From contig NZ_RXZI01000009.1 of assembly GCF_021991925.1 (NCBI RefSeq), positions 1 to 64,000 on the forward strand: a DNA stretch of 64,000 bases. The letters run 5' to 3'. This document shows positions 34,505 through 43,135 of the stretch, piece by piece; within the stretch, counting starts at the first letter, position 1; the number at the start of each line of letters is the position of its first letter. The notes beneath the pieces are model-generated. The model had not been told where the DNA came from and searched no databases. It was given only the letters and a program-made list of their open reading frames with translations. This stretch comes from Sutcliffiella horikoshii (lineage in GTDB: Bacteria; Bacillota; Bacilli; Bacillales; Bacillaceae_I). The translations under genes were made by a program, and so were the position numbers.

Positions 34505-34666
34505 TTAAAAAAATATGCGATAAGACAAATACCCAATTGCCCCAGTTAAAAATAGGATGACAGCAGAACCGGTTACCATTCTTGTTTTATCTATCATTCC
34601 ATCCTCATTGAAGAAGAAACCCTTTATATTGCGCCATAAATCCAGAATTAATGTTGCGATTTCCAC
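34505..34666 (-). CDS. 53-residue membrane protein
   Basis: Starts GTG, read (M)EIATLILDLWRNIKGFFFN, then a single TM segment VTGSAVILFLTGAIGYLSYR near the C-terminus. GGAGGG stands 7 nt before GTG. N-terminal amphipathic helix plus TM resembles the 51-residue protein at 29838-29993 in layout. Its end lies close to the ArsR promoter, tandem in the same direction. Function unknown. Confidence 0.6.
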   Translation of the reverse strand: MEIATLILDLWRNIKGFFFNEDGMIDKTRMVTGSAVILFLTGAIGYLSYRIFF

Positions 34667-34770
34667 GCGCAGACCCTCCTTCCTTAAATTTCGTTACCTA
34701 TATATGTAAATATTAGCGGAATTTATAAAATATTATGCACTTTCTCTTGGTATTTACGTTGTCGCATTTA

Positions 34771-34875
34771 GAGTTCGTGCCAAAACGGTGTGAGTTGATG
34801 CCAAAATGCACCGAGTTCGTGCCAAAATCAGCCGAGTTCGTGCCAAAATGCCCTAAGTTGATGCCAAAACACGTT
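34771..34875. repeat. 21-bp tandem repeats, GAGTTCGTGCCAAAA family
   Basis: Five exact 21-bp units at 34771, 34792, 34813, 34834 and 34855. The core GAGTT[CG/GA]TGCCAAAA is conserved and the last 5-6 bp vary. It lies in the divergent region upstream of ptsG. Confidence 0.85.
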
Positions 34876-34889
34876 TCGTCGGTCTTTTC

Positions 34890-34908
34890 GGTCAGGCACA
34901 GTAACCCA
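34890..34908. repeat. Dispersed motif, copy upstream of ptsG
   Basis: GGTCAGGCACAGTAACCCA, directly next to the 21-bp array and 113 bp before the ptsG start. Confidence 0.5.
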
Positions 34909-35020
34909 CTCGGGTCCTTATGCATGTCCCCTCCACCACCTCCTCCTTTTTTTGTTTAAAACCTCCCATTTAGGGGAAATTAAAACCACTTTGACTAATA
35001 CATATTTAGGAGGTTGTTCT

Positions 35021-37078
35021 GTGAAGAGATTGTTTGGTGTGTTGCAGAAGGTCGGGAAAGCGTTGATGCTTCCGGTCGCGCTTTTGCCTGCTGCGGGTAT
35101 TTTGCTTGCACTTGGGAATGCGTTGAAGGAGGAGAATTTGCTGGAGCTGATGCCGTTCCTTGGGGCGGGTTGGATCCAGATGGTAGCGAATATTATGGAC
35201 GCTGCCGGGGGAATTGTGTTTGATAACCTCCCAGTGCTCTTTGCCGTTGGGGTTGCAGTTGGACTTGCTGGTGGTGAGGGGGTTGCCGCGCTTGCCGCCA
35301 TCATCGGGTACCTCATTATGAACGCGACGATGGGGGTTGTGCTTGGGGTGGATGACGGAATGCTGGAAGACCCGGCATATGCGAATGTACTTGGGATCAA
35401 CACGCTACAGAGTGGGGTGTTCGGCGGGGTAATCGTCGGGATCCTCGCGGCATTCATGTATAATAAGTACTTCAATATTGAATTGCCGTCTTACCTTGGG
35501 TTCTTTGCCGGTAAGCGATTTGTTCCGATTGTAACTGCTGCTTCAGCAGTGGTGCTGGGTATACTCATGTCCTTTGTATGGCCACCTATCCAAGGTGGAT
35601 TGAACACCCTTTCTGAGAGTATGATCAACACTAACTTAACGGTGTCTGCCTTTATTTTCGGTGTGATTGAACGTGCCTTGATTCCATTCGGGCTTCATCA
35701 CATTTTCTATTCACCGTTCTGGTTTGAGTTCGGGTCCTATACGACCGAAGCCGGGAATATTGTCCGTGGGGACCAGGCGATGTTCTTTGCGCAGCTGCGT
35801 GATGGGGTCGAGCCGACTGCGGGTACATTCATGACAGGTAAGTTCCCGTTCATGATGTTCGGACTTCCTGCCGCAGCGCTTGCCATTTACCACACGGCAC
35901 GTCCTGAAAAGAAAAAAGTGGTCGGTGGGATCATGGCATCTGCTGCCCTAACATCTTTCCTGACAGGGATTACAGAGCCAATTGAGTTCTCGTTCCTGTT
36001 TGTCGCACCGGTACTGTTCGCGATCCACACAGTGTTTGCGGGACTATCCTTTATGGTCATGCATATCTTAGATGTAAAAATCGGGATGACGTTCTCCGGT
36101 GGGGTCATTGATTACCTCCTGTTCGGGGTTGTGCCTAACCGTACGGCTTGGTGGCTGGTGATACCAGTGGGGCTTGTGTTCTCGGTCATTTATTACTTTG
36201 GTTTTCGTTTTGCGATTCAAAAATTCAACCTTGCCACACCTGGTCGTGAAGAGGTGGACGAAGATGAGGATGGCGCATCCACTTCCACAGCCGGCGACTT
36301 ACCACATGATGTGTTAGAAGCAATGGGTGGAAAGCAGAACATCTCCCATCTTGATGCATGTATCACAAGGCTTCGTGTATCGGTAAATGAAATTTCAATG
36401 GTTGATAAGGCGCGTCTGAAAAAACTTGGTGCTTCCGGTGTCCTTGAAGTAGGAAACAACATCCAAGCGATTTTCGGGCCAAAATCGGATACATTAAAAT
36501 CTCAGATGAAAGACATTATGGATGGTAAAACGCCTCGTCCTGCTAAAACGGACACCAACAAGGAAGTCGAACAGCAGATTGAAGAGATTAACCCAGATGC
36601 GATGCAGACTAAATCAACAGAAGGTGGATTTATCGCTCCAATCAAGGGTGAAATCAAACCACTAGATGACGTGCCAGATCAAGTCTTCTCCGGAAAAATG
36701 ATGGGTGACGGTTTTGCCATTGAACCTTCAGAAGGACTTGTCGTCTCCCCTGTAAATGGAAAAATCGTAAACCTTTTCCCGACAAAGCATGCGATTGGCA
36801 TTGAGTCGAACGAAGGACACGAAATTCTGATCCATGTCGGTATTGATACAGTGAACTTGAAAGGCGAAGGATTTGAAGCACTGGTTGCCCAAGGTGATAA
36901 GGTGACAAAGGGTCAGGAGCTCTTAAAATTTGATATGGACTTCATCGGTAAGAACGCTCCTTCGTTGATGACACCAATCGTGTTCACCAACCTCAAGGAC
37001 GATGAAAAGGTTAAGCTGAATAAGCAAGGTGAGGTTTCATTGAAGGAAGAAGGAATTGTAGAGATTTCAAAAGGATAA
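35021..37078 (+). CDS. ptsG: Glucose-specific PTS enzyme IICBA
   Basis: 685 residues from GTG at 35021 (AGGAGG 7-8 nt upstream). Imports and phosphorylates glucose using phosphate from HPr. Order of domains: IIC membrane domain (about 1-400, [49 protein letters not shown]), IIB (about 425-500, phospho-Cys447 in [10 protein letters not shown]), IIA (about 540-685, His590 and phospho-His605 in [11 protein letters not shown]). Length fits B. subtilis PtsG (699). I see no clear GlcT-type antiterminator leader in the short upstream region, and glcT is not in the window. Terminator follows. Confidence 0.93.
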   Translation: MKRLFGVLQKVGKALMLPVALLPAAGILLALGNALKEENLLELMPFLGAGWIQMVANIMDAAGGIVFDNLPVLFAVGVAVGLAGGEGVAALAAIIGYLIMNATMGVVLGVDDGMLEDPAYANVLGINTLQSGVFGGVIVGILAAFMYNKYFNIELPSYLGFFAGKRFVPIVTAASAVVLGILMSFVWPPIQGGLNTLSESMINTNLTVSAFIFGVIERALIPFGLHHIFYSPFWFEFGSYTTEAGNIVRGDQAMFFAQLRDGVEPTAGTFMTGKFPFMMFGLPAAALAIYHTARPEKKKVVGGIMASAALTSFLTGITEPIEFSFLFVAPVLFAIHTVFAGLSFMVMHILDVKIGMTFSGGVIDYLLFGVVPNRTAWWLVIPVGLVFSVIYYFGFRFAIQKFNLATPGREEVDEDEDGASTSTAGDLPHDVLEAMGGKQNISHLDACITRLRVSVNEISMVDKARLKKLGASGVLEVGNNIQAIFGPKSDTLKSQMKDIMDGKTPRPAKTDTNKEVEQQIEEINPDAMQTKSTEGGFIAPIKGEIKPLDDVPDQVFSGKMMGDGFAIEPSEGLVVSPVNGKIVNLFPTKHAIGIESNEGHEILIHVGIDTVNLKGEGFEALVAQGDKVTKGQELLKFDMDFIGKNAPSLMTPIVFTNLKDDEKVKLNKQGEVSLKEEGIVEISKG

Positions 37079-37086
37079 ATGACAAG

Positions 37087-37120
37087 GACGTCTCGAATGC
37101 ACTTCGAGACGTCGCTTTTT
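37087..37120 (+). terminator. Terminator of ptsG
   Basis: Perfect 11-bp stem GACGTCTCGAA/TTCGAGACGTC with a 5-nt loop and a TTTTTATTTT tail; the tail overlaps the end of the convergent catalase gene. Confidence 0.85.
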
Positions 37121-37943
37121 ATTTTACCGATGGCGGAGTATTATGCAGGGCTGGTGGGGCAGGATTCAGTATAGGTTTGCTTCCCCATGCACCTGGCATG
37201 CTTAAGTATTGGAAGTTCGCCAATCCATCTGGCGCCGGGCCACTTGCCCATTTCCCTTTGCTGCTTTGTTCACCCTCTGATAAGGCAATAAACGTATGAG
37301 ACACTTCCGATTTTTCCTTAGCAGTAGGGAATGTACTTGGAACGATGACGCCTTCTTGTGCTTCGAGCTCATGAATTGCCGCCAGCCATTGATTTTGATG
37401 CATTCTATCCCTGGCAATTAGGAACGACAACATGTCTCTTACTCCCGGGTCGGTTGTTTGTTCGTATAATCTTACTGCTTGCAGACGTCCCTGCGTTTCA
37501 GCATTTAGGTTTGCCCTGAAGTCGGCGAGTAAATTTCCACTTGCGATAACATATCCGGCATTCCATGGCACCCCGACACTATTGACCGGCAACGCGCCAA
37601 GGCCCGATACGATTGCATACTGCGGGTTCATCCCACCCATGATCGCTGCCATGACAGGATTTTGAGCCGCTTCCTCTTGTGCTTTTACCGGTGCCCCATC
37701 AAGCAGCCTTGCTATCATGGTCGCAAGCATCTCAATATGTGCAAGCTCCTCCGTCCCAGTGTCCATCAATAAATCCCGGTACTTATCATGCCTCCTTGCC
37801 CCCCAGCCTTGAAATAGATATTGAACAGCAACGGAAATTTCCCCGAACTGCCCACCCAATATCTCCTGTAATCTTGTGGCAAATATGGGATCAGGCTTAC
37901 TCGGTTTGGCTTCGTATTGTAATTCTTTTATATGAAAAAACAA
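37119..37943 (-). CDS. Manganese catalase family protein (YdbD-like)
   Basis: 274 residues from TTG at 37943, with GGTGGAG 5 nt upstream; an ATG 18 nt further up overlaps that site. Dimanganese ligands are visible as the Glu/His pattern GEISVAVQYLFQG, DTGTEELAHIEMLATMIARLL and ADFRANLNAETQGRLQ, RDRMHQNQW. It removes H2O2 without haem; relatives include spore coat protein CotJC and YdbD. The C-terminal extension is Pro-rich (NPAPPALHNTPP). Monocistronic, convergent with ptsG. Confidence 0.85.
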   Translation of the reverse strand: MFFHIKELQYEAKPSKPDPIFATRLQEILGGQFGEISVAVQYLFQGWGARRHDKYRDLLMDTGTEELAHIEMLATMIARLLDGAPVKAQEEAAQNPVMAAIMGGMNPQYAIVSGLGALPVNSVGVPWNAGYVIASGNLLADFRANLNAETQGRLQAVRLYEQTTDPGVRDMLSFLIARDRMHQNQWLAAIHELEAQEGVIVPSTFPTAKEKSEVSHTFIALSEGEQSSKGKWASGPAPDGLANFQYLSMPGAWGSKPILNPAPPALHNTPPSVK

Positions 37944-38058
37944 AGCATCTCCACCCTTCATTAATCTTCACATGTTATATATACTGGCTAGGGTTTGTAC
38001 AACATTCTAAATTTCCCATGATACAATAAAAGAAAAATACTCTAAGGGAGGATCTAAA

Positions 38059-38409
38059 ATGGAAAAGCATCGTATCTACACTATGAGTTTCGCAAGTGTC
38101 TACCCGCACTATGTATCAAAGGCAGAGAGAAAAGGACGGACCAAAGCAGAAGTGGATGAGATCATCCGCTGGCTGACAGGCTATAGCCAAGAGGAGTTAG
38201 AATCGGTACTGGAAAAGAAAACAGATTTTGAAACCTTCTTTGCGGAAGCTCCCCAAATGAATGCTTCACGATCCTTGATTAAAGGCGTTGTTTGCGGTGT
38301 CCGAGTGGAAAACATAGAAGAAACAACCATGCGGGAAATCCGTTATTTGGATAAATTGATTGATGAATTAGCCAAGGGCAAAAAGATGGAGAAAATCTTG
38401 CGGGCTTAA
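38059..38409 (+). CDS. DUF2200 domain protein
   Basis: 116 residues. [40 protein letters not shown] is the diagnostic DUF2200 N-terminus; [43 protein letters not shown] completes the family length. Soluble, basic. Function unknown. GGGAGGATCT precedes ATG. Monocistronic. Confidence 0.85.
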   Translation: MEKHRIYTMSFASVYPHYVSKAERKGRTKAEVDEIIRWLTGYSQEELESVLEKKTDFETFFAEAPQMNASRSLIKGVVCGVRVENIEETTMREIRYLDKLIDELAKGKKMEKILRA

Positions 38410-38513
38410 GGGGCTGGCCACTTGCCCACCCAGTTTGTGTAAAAAATGATCGTAAGAATTGGTGTTTTTGCTCTGTCAACAGCATACGTTAATGAAATAA
38501 AGGGGGGAGATTT

Positions 38514-38786
38514 ATGCAAAAGAGCACTATAATGGGGACACTACTCTTCCTATTATCCGCCATTCCTTTGGTCGCCTTTATGTCTTCATGGGGTTCTGCA
38601 TTAATTGAACTGTTCAACAGAGTGACTATCTTCATTCCCATTGTTTGTGGTGTAGTAGGTTTAACAGTAAGTATAGTGGGAGTAAAAGGCTGGCAGAAGG
38701 GTTGGCTGATTGCGGCGAACTTACTTAGTATTTGTGGATGGGCTTTATTACTATTTGTTGCGATTTACGGTTTTCAAGCACCATAG
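38514..38786 (+). CDS. Small membrane protein
   Basis: 90 residues with three hydrophobic segments (about 5-22, 38-57, 62-86). GGGGGGAG precedes ATG. No family recognised. Followed by a stretch holding two copies of a dispersed ~105-bp element. Confidence 0.6.
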   Translation: MQKSTIMGTLLFLLSAIPLVAFMSSWGSALIELFNRVTIFIPIVCGVVGLTVSIVGVKGWQKGWLIAANLLSICGWALLLFVAIYGFQAP

Positions 38787-38844
38787 ATTTCGACAAGAAG
38801 ATTTGGAGATTTCCCAATTAGAAAAAGGACACTTTCCCACCATA

Positions 38845-38949
38845 CCTTTTTCAAAAGTTAATTTGGAATTTTTCGCTGAATCCCTTGTCCATCAAGGGGT
38901 TATTATTTTGTTCAACAAACGTTTGTTTAAAAAATTCTATCCCAGGATA
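38845..38949 (+). repeat. ~105-bp dispersed element, copy A
   Basis: Begins CTTTTTCAAAAGTTAATTT and ends AACAAACGTTTGTTTAAAAA. The AAAAGTTAAT and CGNTTGTTTAAA ends are 68 bp apart, as in copies B (39015-39122) and C (57083-57187). The end holds the palindrome AACAAACGTTTGTT. Confidence 0.75.
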
Positions 38950-39014
38950 AAGGTTTCCCGGGAAATTTGTCGCTTTGAAACGAATGCTGATAGATTTGTG
39001 AAATATACCACAAC

Positions 39015-39122
39015 ACCTTTTTTAAAAGTTAATCTCTTAAAATTATTTTTCTCCTTACTGCCCCATAGCTCTGATTTTTTCTTAATCATACGTTTGTTTA
39101 AAAGTTACTATGTTAGAATACA
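39015..39122 (+). repeat. ~105-bp dispersed element, copy B
   Basis: Same orientation and same 68-bp internal spacing as copy A, 171 bp downstream. The interior has diverged. Ends CGTTTGTTTAAAAGTTACTA. Confidence 0.75.
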
Positions 39123-39163
39123 AAAAAGGACAACCTCTTTTTCCATAATGGCTGTCCTTTCCT
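39123..39163 (-). terminator. Terminator of the DUF4190 gene
   Basis: AAAGGACA/TGTCCTTT stem with a long loop; six T on the minus strand; 10 nt past the stop. Confidence 0.65.
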
Positions 39164-39166
39164 TTT

Positions 39167-39481
39167 TTAAGTTAAGTCCATGATGAAGTCTGTCGATTCA
39201 AAGAATAACAAACTCACGAGGATAATGAGGAGTGGCAGAAGCATGCCAATAATGCTACATATTAACCCTGCCTTGGCATAACCTCGTCCTATCTGATCCT
39301 TTTTCTGGATTTCATTAAGTCCAATCAGAGCGAGGACAAAACCTGGAACTGCAAAGAGCATGCTCAAAAAACTGATGACGCAACATAATATTGATAAGAT
39401 ACCAAGAATGAAAGAAAGAATAGCATTACTATTTAGCTTTCCCGTCTCAGAATGTGGAACAGAACTATTCAATTTCGTCAC
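39167..39481 (-). CDS. DUF4190 domain membrane protein
   Basis: 104 residues. SNAILSFILGILSILCCVISFLS, then GFVLALIGLNEIQKKDQIGRGYAKAGLICSIIGMLL, is the standard DUF4190 two-helix pattern. The short N-terminus is cytoplasmic and hydrophilic. Function unknown. Ends at its own terminator. Confidence 0.75.
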   Translation of the reverse strand: MTKLNSSVPHSETGKLNSNAILSFILGILSILCCVISFLSMLFAVPGFVLALIGLNEIQKKDQIGRGYAKAGLICSIIGMLLPLLIILVSLLFFESTDFIMDLT

Positions 39482-39541
39482 CTACCATTCTAATTCAGTG
39501 AATGTTAGAAGATTTTAACTCTACCTGCATTATAGCCCTCC

Positions 39542-39767
39542 TTAGCTACAACACGCCACTACTTTTCTTATATCCTCTTCCCTAATCCAAATCTCTCCAT
39601 GCCTAATTTCATAAAATATATTGGCTTGATTTAGACGTTTCCATCTGGTTATCTGTTTTTTCTGTCCAGAAAATATAAGTATCGCTGCTATTTCCTGTAC
39701 TGCAAGCAGATAGGGTGATAAGTATAAGTACAATGACTCCTACCAGGACAGGCACCTTTACCCACAT
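39542..39767 (-). pseudogene. Frameshifted small lipoprotein gene
   Basis: From ATG at 39767 the frame encodes a signal peptide with lipobox LITLSAC (MWVKVPVLVGVIVLILITLS) and a short mature part, then stops at 39609. The next frame continues without a break as YEIRHGEIWIREEDIRKVVACCS to 39542. One single-base frameshift near 39612-39620 would join them, so this looks broken. The ATG overlaps the stop of the upstream gene (TAATG). The start region also contains a copy of the dispersed GGGACAGGCAC motif, which encodes part of the signal peptide. A genuine 52-residue lipoprotein is the alternative. Confidence 0.5.
39745..39764. repeat. Dispersed motif within the lipoprotein start
   Basis: AGGACAGGCACCTTTACCCA, a good copy, lies inside the first codons of the broken lipoprotein gene, the only copy seen in coding sequence. 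Confidence 0.55.
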
Positions 39768-40051
39768 TAATTGATCCACAATTGTGTGGTTGCCATAAAT
39801 AAAAACAACATCCCTAGAGAGTAATCCATCATATAGACCTTCTTTTCATCTCTGTGATAGTGCGATTCTACACCATTCATGACATTCATTAGTCCAACTA
39901 CAATAAAGGCATACCCTAAATACACCTCATTGAAATCATCCTTATATCCTAGAATTAAAAGTACAATTATCCCTATAAAGAATATTATCCTAACTGCCGT
40001 TACCGGCTTCGAGCTTTTCTTACGGTTTACTTTTTCAAAGAACAATCCCAT
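39767..40051 (-). CDS. Small three-TM membrane protein
   Basis: 94 residues. Basic N-terminus KVNRKKSSKPVTAVR, TM segments at about 21-37, 46-60 and 76-91, with a His-rich loop ESHYHRDEKKVYMMDY between the last two. Family not recognised. Its stop overlaps the start of the lipoprotein reading frame by 1 nt, so the two were an operon. Confidence 0.6.
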   Translation of the reverse strand: MGLFFEKVNRKKSSKPVTAVRIIFFIGIIVLLILGYKDDFNEVYLGYAFIVVGLMNVMNGVESHYHRDEKKVYMMDYSLGMLFLFMATTQLWIN

Positions 40052-40156
40052 CTAGTACACTCCTATTAACTTCTTTCTCTGATTAAATAAAGCAGGATAT
40101 TTATAGCTATGACCCCATTATGATCGAATGCAAATGCTCCTGCTATTCCACTCCAG

Positions 40157-40525
40157 TCACTCCTCCGTCTTCATATAGGAAAGAGCTCTTCTTACGACAA
40201 CAGCGAAATAGATGAACAGGGTATAAGTAGTGACTCCTGCCAAATAAAAAGATAGTTTTTCTACAGTGTTCGATTTGTGAGGAACTCCATGTGCCTCGTT
40301 ATACCAGGCCAGATCTTTGTTGCTGTACCAGATTGCTAGATATGTAAGTAGTAAGAAGGCAAACGCAAGGAACACTTTACGATGGAAAGTGACCACCTTA
40401 AGGCTTATTTTCATGGCTACTTTTATAGATGTAAGATTCTCGGGGGCTTCTTTCGTTTTATGGAAAGGAATGATAAAGTACAACATCAACCCACCCCATA
40501 TGATAGAAATCACTATCCATTCCAT
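40157..40525 (-). CDS. Hypothetical membrane protein
   Basis: 122 residues with TM segments at about 2-20, 51-68 and 93-112, and a cytoplasmic loop (FHKTKEAPENLTSIKVAMK). A loop WYSNKDLAWYNEAHGVPHK follows TM2. No family recognised. Monocistronic or part of the loose cluster of small membrane proteins. Confidence 0.55.
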   Translation of the reverse strand: MEWIVISIIWGGLMLYFIIPFHKTKEAPENLTSIKVAMKISLKVVTFHRKVFLAFAFLLLTYLAIWYSNKDLAWYNEAHGVPHKSNTVEKLSFYLAGVTTYTLFIYFAVVVRRALSYMKTEE

Positions 40526-40667
40526 GACTTTATGCTCCCCCCTTTCCTCTCTATTACTATTAACTAAACGAAATAGATAAGGGAAAAGTTCCTAGCTTGA
40601 AAATTTATTGAGGAAGAGGAAGATCTCTCTGTTATCGCTCCCCCTCAAGAATCAGCTTGCTAGAGCC

Positions 40668-40940
40668 TCAAAAACTACATCCACTCACCAATAAAGCTAA
40701 CATGAATCCCACAACCATAAGAATCAAGGATGCTTTCGCAAAATTCTTCAAGTTTACGTTATGATCACCAAAAGCCAAAACAAGCAAAACAATAATATTG
40801 ATGAGAGGGATAGCTATAAGAAGCAAGACGACAATCCAGGTACCAATCGTTACTTCACTATTATCCCAGTCATGTCTTCCAGGACTGGTCCCATGGTTTA
40901 AGTGATTTGGTTGCTTATAATGATAGTCATTGTAATCCAT
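40668..40940 (-). CDS. Small membrane protein with Asp/His/Tyr-rich N-terminus
   Basis: 90 residues from ATG at 40940 (GGAGTGCA upstream). The first 30 residues are polar (MDYNDYHYKQPNHLNHGTSP), then two TM segments (about 34-55 and 66-88) joined by GDHNVNLKNFAKAS. No family recognised. It follows the small secreted-protein gene by 41 nt. Confidence 0.55.
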   Translation of the reverse strand: MDYNDYHYKQPNHLNHGTSPGRHDWDNSEVTIGTWIVVLLLIAIPLINIIVLLVLAFGDHNVNLKNFAKASLILMVVGFMLALLVSGCSF

Positions 40941-40981
40941 TGCACTCCTCCTTTTTAATAGGGTCCAATAAACAACTCCAA

Positions 40982-41266
40982 TCACCATGGATAATCGAAT
41001 TGTCCACCAGAGATGGGAAAGAGGCTTCCGTATATTTCTAGATGGGTAACACCAGGTTCGGATCCTATAATTGGAGTATAGGTGGAAAAAAGATAGAAAT
41101 TCACTCGCTTAATTTCTACTTCCAATCCTTCGGATAACGTTTGCTTGTAAGAATTATCGAACATCTCAAGGTACTCTTTTTCACTCGGATTGGTACCCGC
41201 AGCAAGAAGCGAAAAGGCAAAGAGCAGGAGCCAAATACTATGGTATTTAACAAGAAATTTCTTCAT
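40982..41266 (-). CDS. Small exported protein, DUF4359-like
   Basis: 94 residues; signal peptide or anchor at about 7-24, then NPSEKEYLEMFDNSYKQTL and EIKRVNFYLFSTYTPI, which resemble DUF4359-type small exported proteins. It starts 3 nt after the DppC-like permease stop, so it is in the permease operon. Function unknown. Confidence 0.6.
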   Translation of the reverse strand: MKKFLVKYHSIWLLLFAFSLLAAGTNPSEKEYLEMFDNSYKQTLSEGLEVEIKRVNFYLFSTYTPIIGSEPGVTHLEIYGSLFPISGGQFDYPW

Positions 41267-41269
41267 CTA

Positions 41270-42166
41270 TCACACCCCAAAACGACTAAAGTGCCTTCTC
41301 AATCCTTCCCCTAAAATATTGAACGTCAAAATAACATACATTAGCGCAAACGCTGCAGCTGCCGGTATCCACACGGCCGTATAGATATCTTTTCGGGCAT
41401 CACCCAAAATAGTCGGCCAGTTGTAGCTTGTATTCACCAACTGGAACATTCCTCCTGGTGGGACCTCTATAAATTGCATGGTAATAAAAATCGAGAAAAT
41501 TCCGAGCTGACCGATAATCAAAGCAACTCTGCCGATATCAAAGCAATAGTTAACAAGCATGGTCGGGAGAATTGTAGGCAGGAAGTGATTTTTGGCCAGG
41601 CCGAAATTCGTGACACCCAATGTGCGAGCCGCCTCAATATACGGTTTATTTTTCACATGAATTAATTGATCCCGAATCGTTACGCCAACGCGCCCCACTT
41701 CCACCAATGCTATGCTGAAAATGACAATCCAGAACCTGTTTTCGGCATAAATTAAAAGTGGCAGGTTGAAAGCTAAGATGGCAAAGAAGATCACAGGCAT
41801 GCTGGAAAAAATCTGGTCCCACACATTGAGAACGTTCGAGATGACCCGACCTCCTAATGATGCAATTGCACCTAGCACCATGCCTACAAGATAACGGATC
41901 GTGGTAATTAAGAAAATGAGTAACAATGTATCCTTGGCACCCATGACGAGAAGACTTACCATGTTTCTGCCTTCATGATCAGAACCAAGCGGGAAGGCCG
42001 CGGATGGTGCAAAGGGTGCTTTCTCAAGCCCCCCTGACTCAAGGAATATTAACCGTTTCCCCTCCACCCCCTCTTTCACATACGGAAAATAGGAGCCGAA
42101 TGCCGCCACCAAGATTAACAACAACAGAAAAAATACGCCGATCCATAGTGCTTTGTTTTTCAGCAT
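41270..42166 (-). CDS. ABC transporter permease, OppC/DppC-like
   Basis: 298 residues, about six TM. The cytoplasmic EAA loop is YIEAARTLGVTNFGLAKNHF followed by LPTILPTM, the ATPase contact site. An extracytoplasmic insertion after TM1 (GVEGKRLIFLESGGLEKAPFAPS) and FPLGSDHEGRNMVSLLV match peptide/nickel-type permeases. It starts 3 nt after the partner permease. No ATPase or solute-binding gene is in the window, so an external ATPase must serve it. Confidence 0.85.
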   Translation of the reverse strand: MLKNKALWIGVFFLLLLILVAAFGSYFPYVKEGVEGKRLIFLESGGLEKAPFAPSAAFPLGSDHEGRNMVSLLVMGAKDTLLLIFLITTIRYLVGMVLGAIASLGGRVISNVLNVWDQIFSSMPVIFFAILAFNLPLLIYAENRFWIVIFSIALVEVGRVGVTIRDQLIHVKNKPYIEAARTLGVTNFGLAKNHFLPTILPTMLVNYCFDIGRVALIIGQLGIFSIFITMQFIEVPPGGMFQLVNTSYNWPTILGDARKDIYTAVWIPAAAAFALMYVILTFNILGEGLRRHFSRFGV

Positions 42167-42169
42167 CCC

Positions 42170-43108
42170 TTACACCCCCTTTTGGCTGAGTTTTGTCAGC
42201 AGTATCATTTTTACAATATGAACGATAAGCACGGTCGCAATGAAGCACAGGGCATAACCAAAGACGAGTCCCGCTTCAATAGAAGTAGTACCAAAGCCAA
42301 CTGTCTCCTGCCTTCCTCCTAGCGCCACAAACATTCTATTACCTGCCCCAGCATAGCCAGTCAAGTACTCCACCATCAACATGTTTGAGATGACAACCAT
42401 CATGATCGTCGGCAGATGGGCAATCAAATCAAGTGCACTGTTCCTTAAAATATGACGATTTATCACCTGTTTGACTTTAAACCCTTTAGCAAAAGCCGTA
42501 CGGATATAGTCCTGGCCATCTTGGTTCAAAAGCGATACACAGGTCATCCGTGCAACATACATGGTCGGATAGATGGAAACGAGTAAGGCCGGCGCGGCAA
42601 AGCTGTACCAGTTCTGATTACTGAAGATCAGTCCCATCGGTAAGTAATAGAACGCTAGATAAAATGCAATAATCACGACGAAAAAGTCAGGGATGGACTG
42701 GAAAAGCCAAGTTGTGCCGTTCCCAAGCAGATTCTTTTTTGTATATGTATTTCGATAATCAAAAATCCCCTTTAATACACCAAAAATAATACTAATAACA
42801 AATCCGATGACAATGATCAGCAAGCTTTTTGGGTAATAGCGGACTATTTCTTGTTCCACGGAAGTCTGTGTAAACATGGTTTCGCCAAGGCTCCTATGCT
42901 CCCAAATATGCTGAAAGAACTCGGTGATGTTGGTTCTGTATACTTCAAAGAAAAGAGAAAGCTGAAAACCTGGAAATGCCCCATCATTAAGATTCATGGG
43001 AATTTCCCCATAGTACCCTCCTCTTGGGAAAAAAATGAGCAGGATGGTAAACAGCAAAGCCAAAAAAACAGAAATAGACAATTTAAGTGATTCTTTTTTT
43101 AAATCCAT
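42170..43108 (-). CDS. ABC transporter permease, OppB/DppB-like
   Basis: 312 residues from ATG at 43108 (AGGGGG upstream). The EAA-type loop is degenerate: YIRTAFAKGFKVKQVINRHI then LRNSALDLIAHLP. TM1 is followed by a large extracytoplasmic loop rather than the short one of typical OppB. Forms the heterodimer with the downstream permease. Downstream of a lipoprotein gene by 27 nt; that lipoprotein is far too small to be a classical binding protein. Confidence 0.82.
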   Translation of the reverse strand: MDLKKESLKLSISVFLALLFTILLIFFPRGGYYGEIPMNLNDGAFPGFQLSLFFEVYRTNITEFFQHIWEHRSLGETMFTQTSVEQEIVRYYPKSLLIIVIGFVISIIFGVLKGIFDYRNTYTKKNLLGNGTTWLFQSIPDFFVVIIAFYLAFYYLPMGLIFSNQNWYSFAAPALLVSIYPTMYVARMTCVSLLNQDGQDYIRTAFAKGFKVKQVINRHILRNSALDLIAHLPTIMMVVISNMLMVEYLTGYAGAGNRMFVALGGRQETVGFGTTSIEAGLVFGYALCFIATVLIVHIVKMILLTKLSQKGV

Positions 43109-43135
43109 TGGATCCCCCTGATAAATTTTTAACAT

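Noticed and set aside
34713-34925. Protein with FGTNS-type heptapeptide repeats
   Set aside because: The frame is an effect of the 21-bp array; it has no ribosome site and ends in a dispersed motif.
34890-35020. GlcT antiterminator leader upstream of ptsG
   Set aside because: No RAT-like sequence with overlapping terminator can be seen in the short region; only the dispersed motif and the ribosome site.
35021-37078. Large reverse-strand frames opposite ptsG
   Set aside because: Codon-bias shadows of the IICBA gene with no ribosome sites.
38710-39183. 157-residue open frame over copies A and B of the 105-bp element
   Set aside because: It starts inside the small membrane-protein gene, has no ribosome site, and the conserved parts match element ends, not a protein family.
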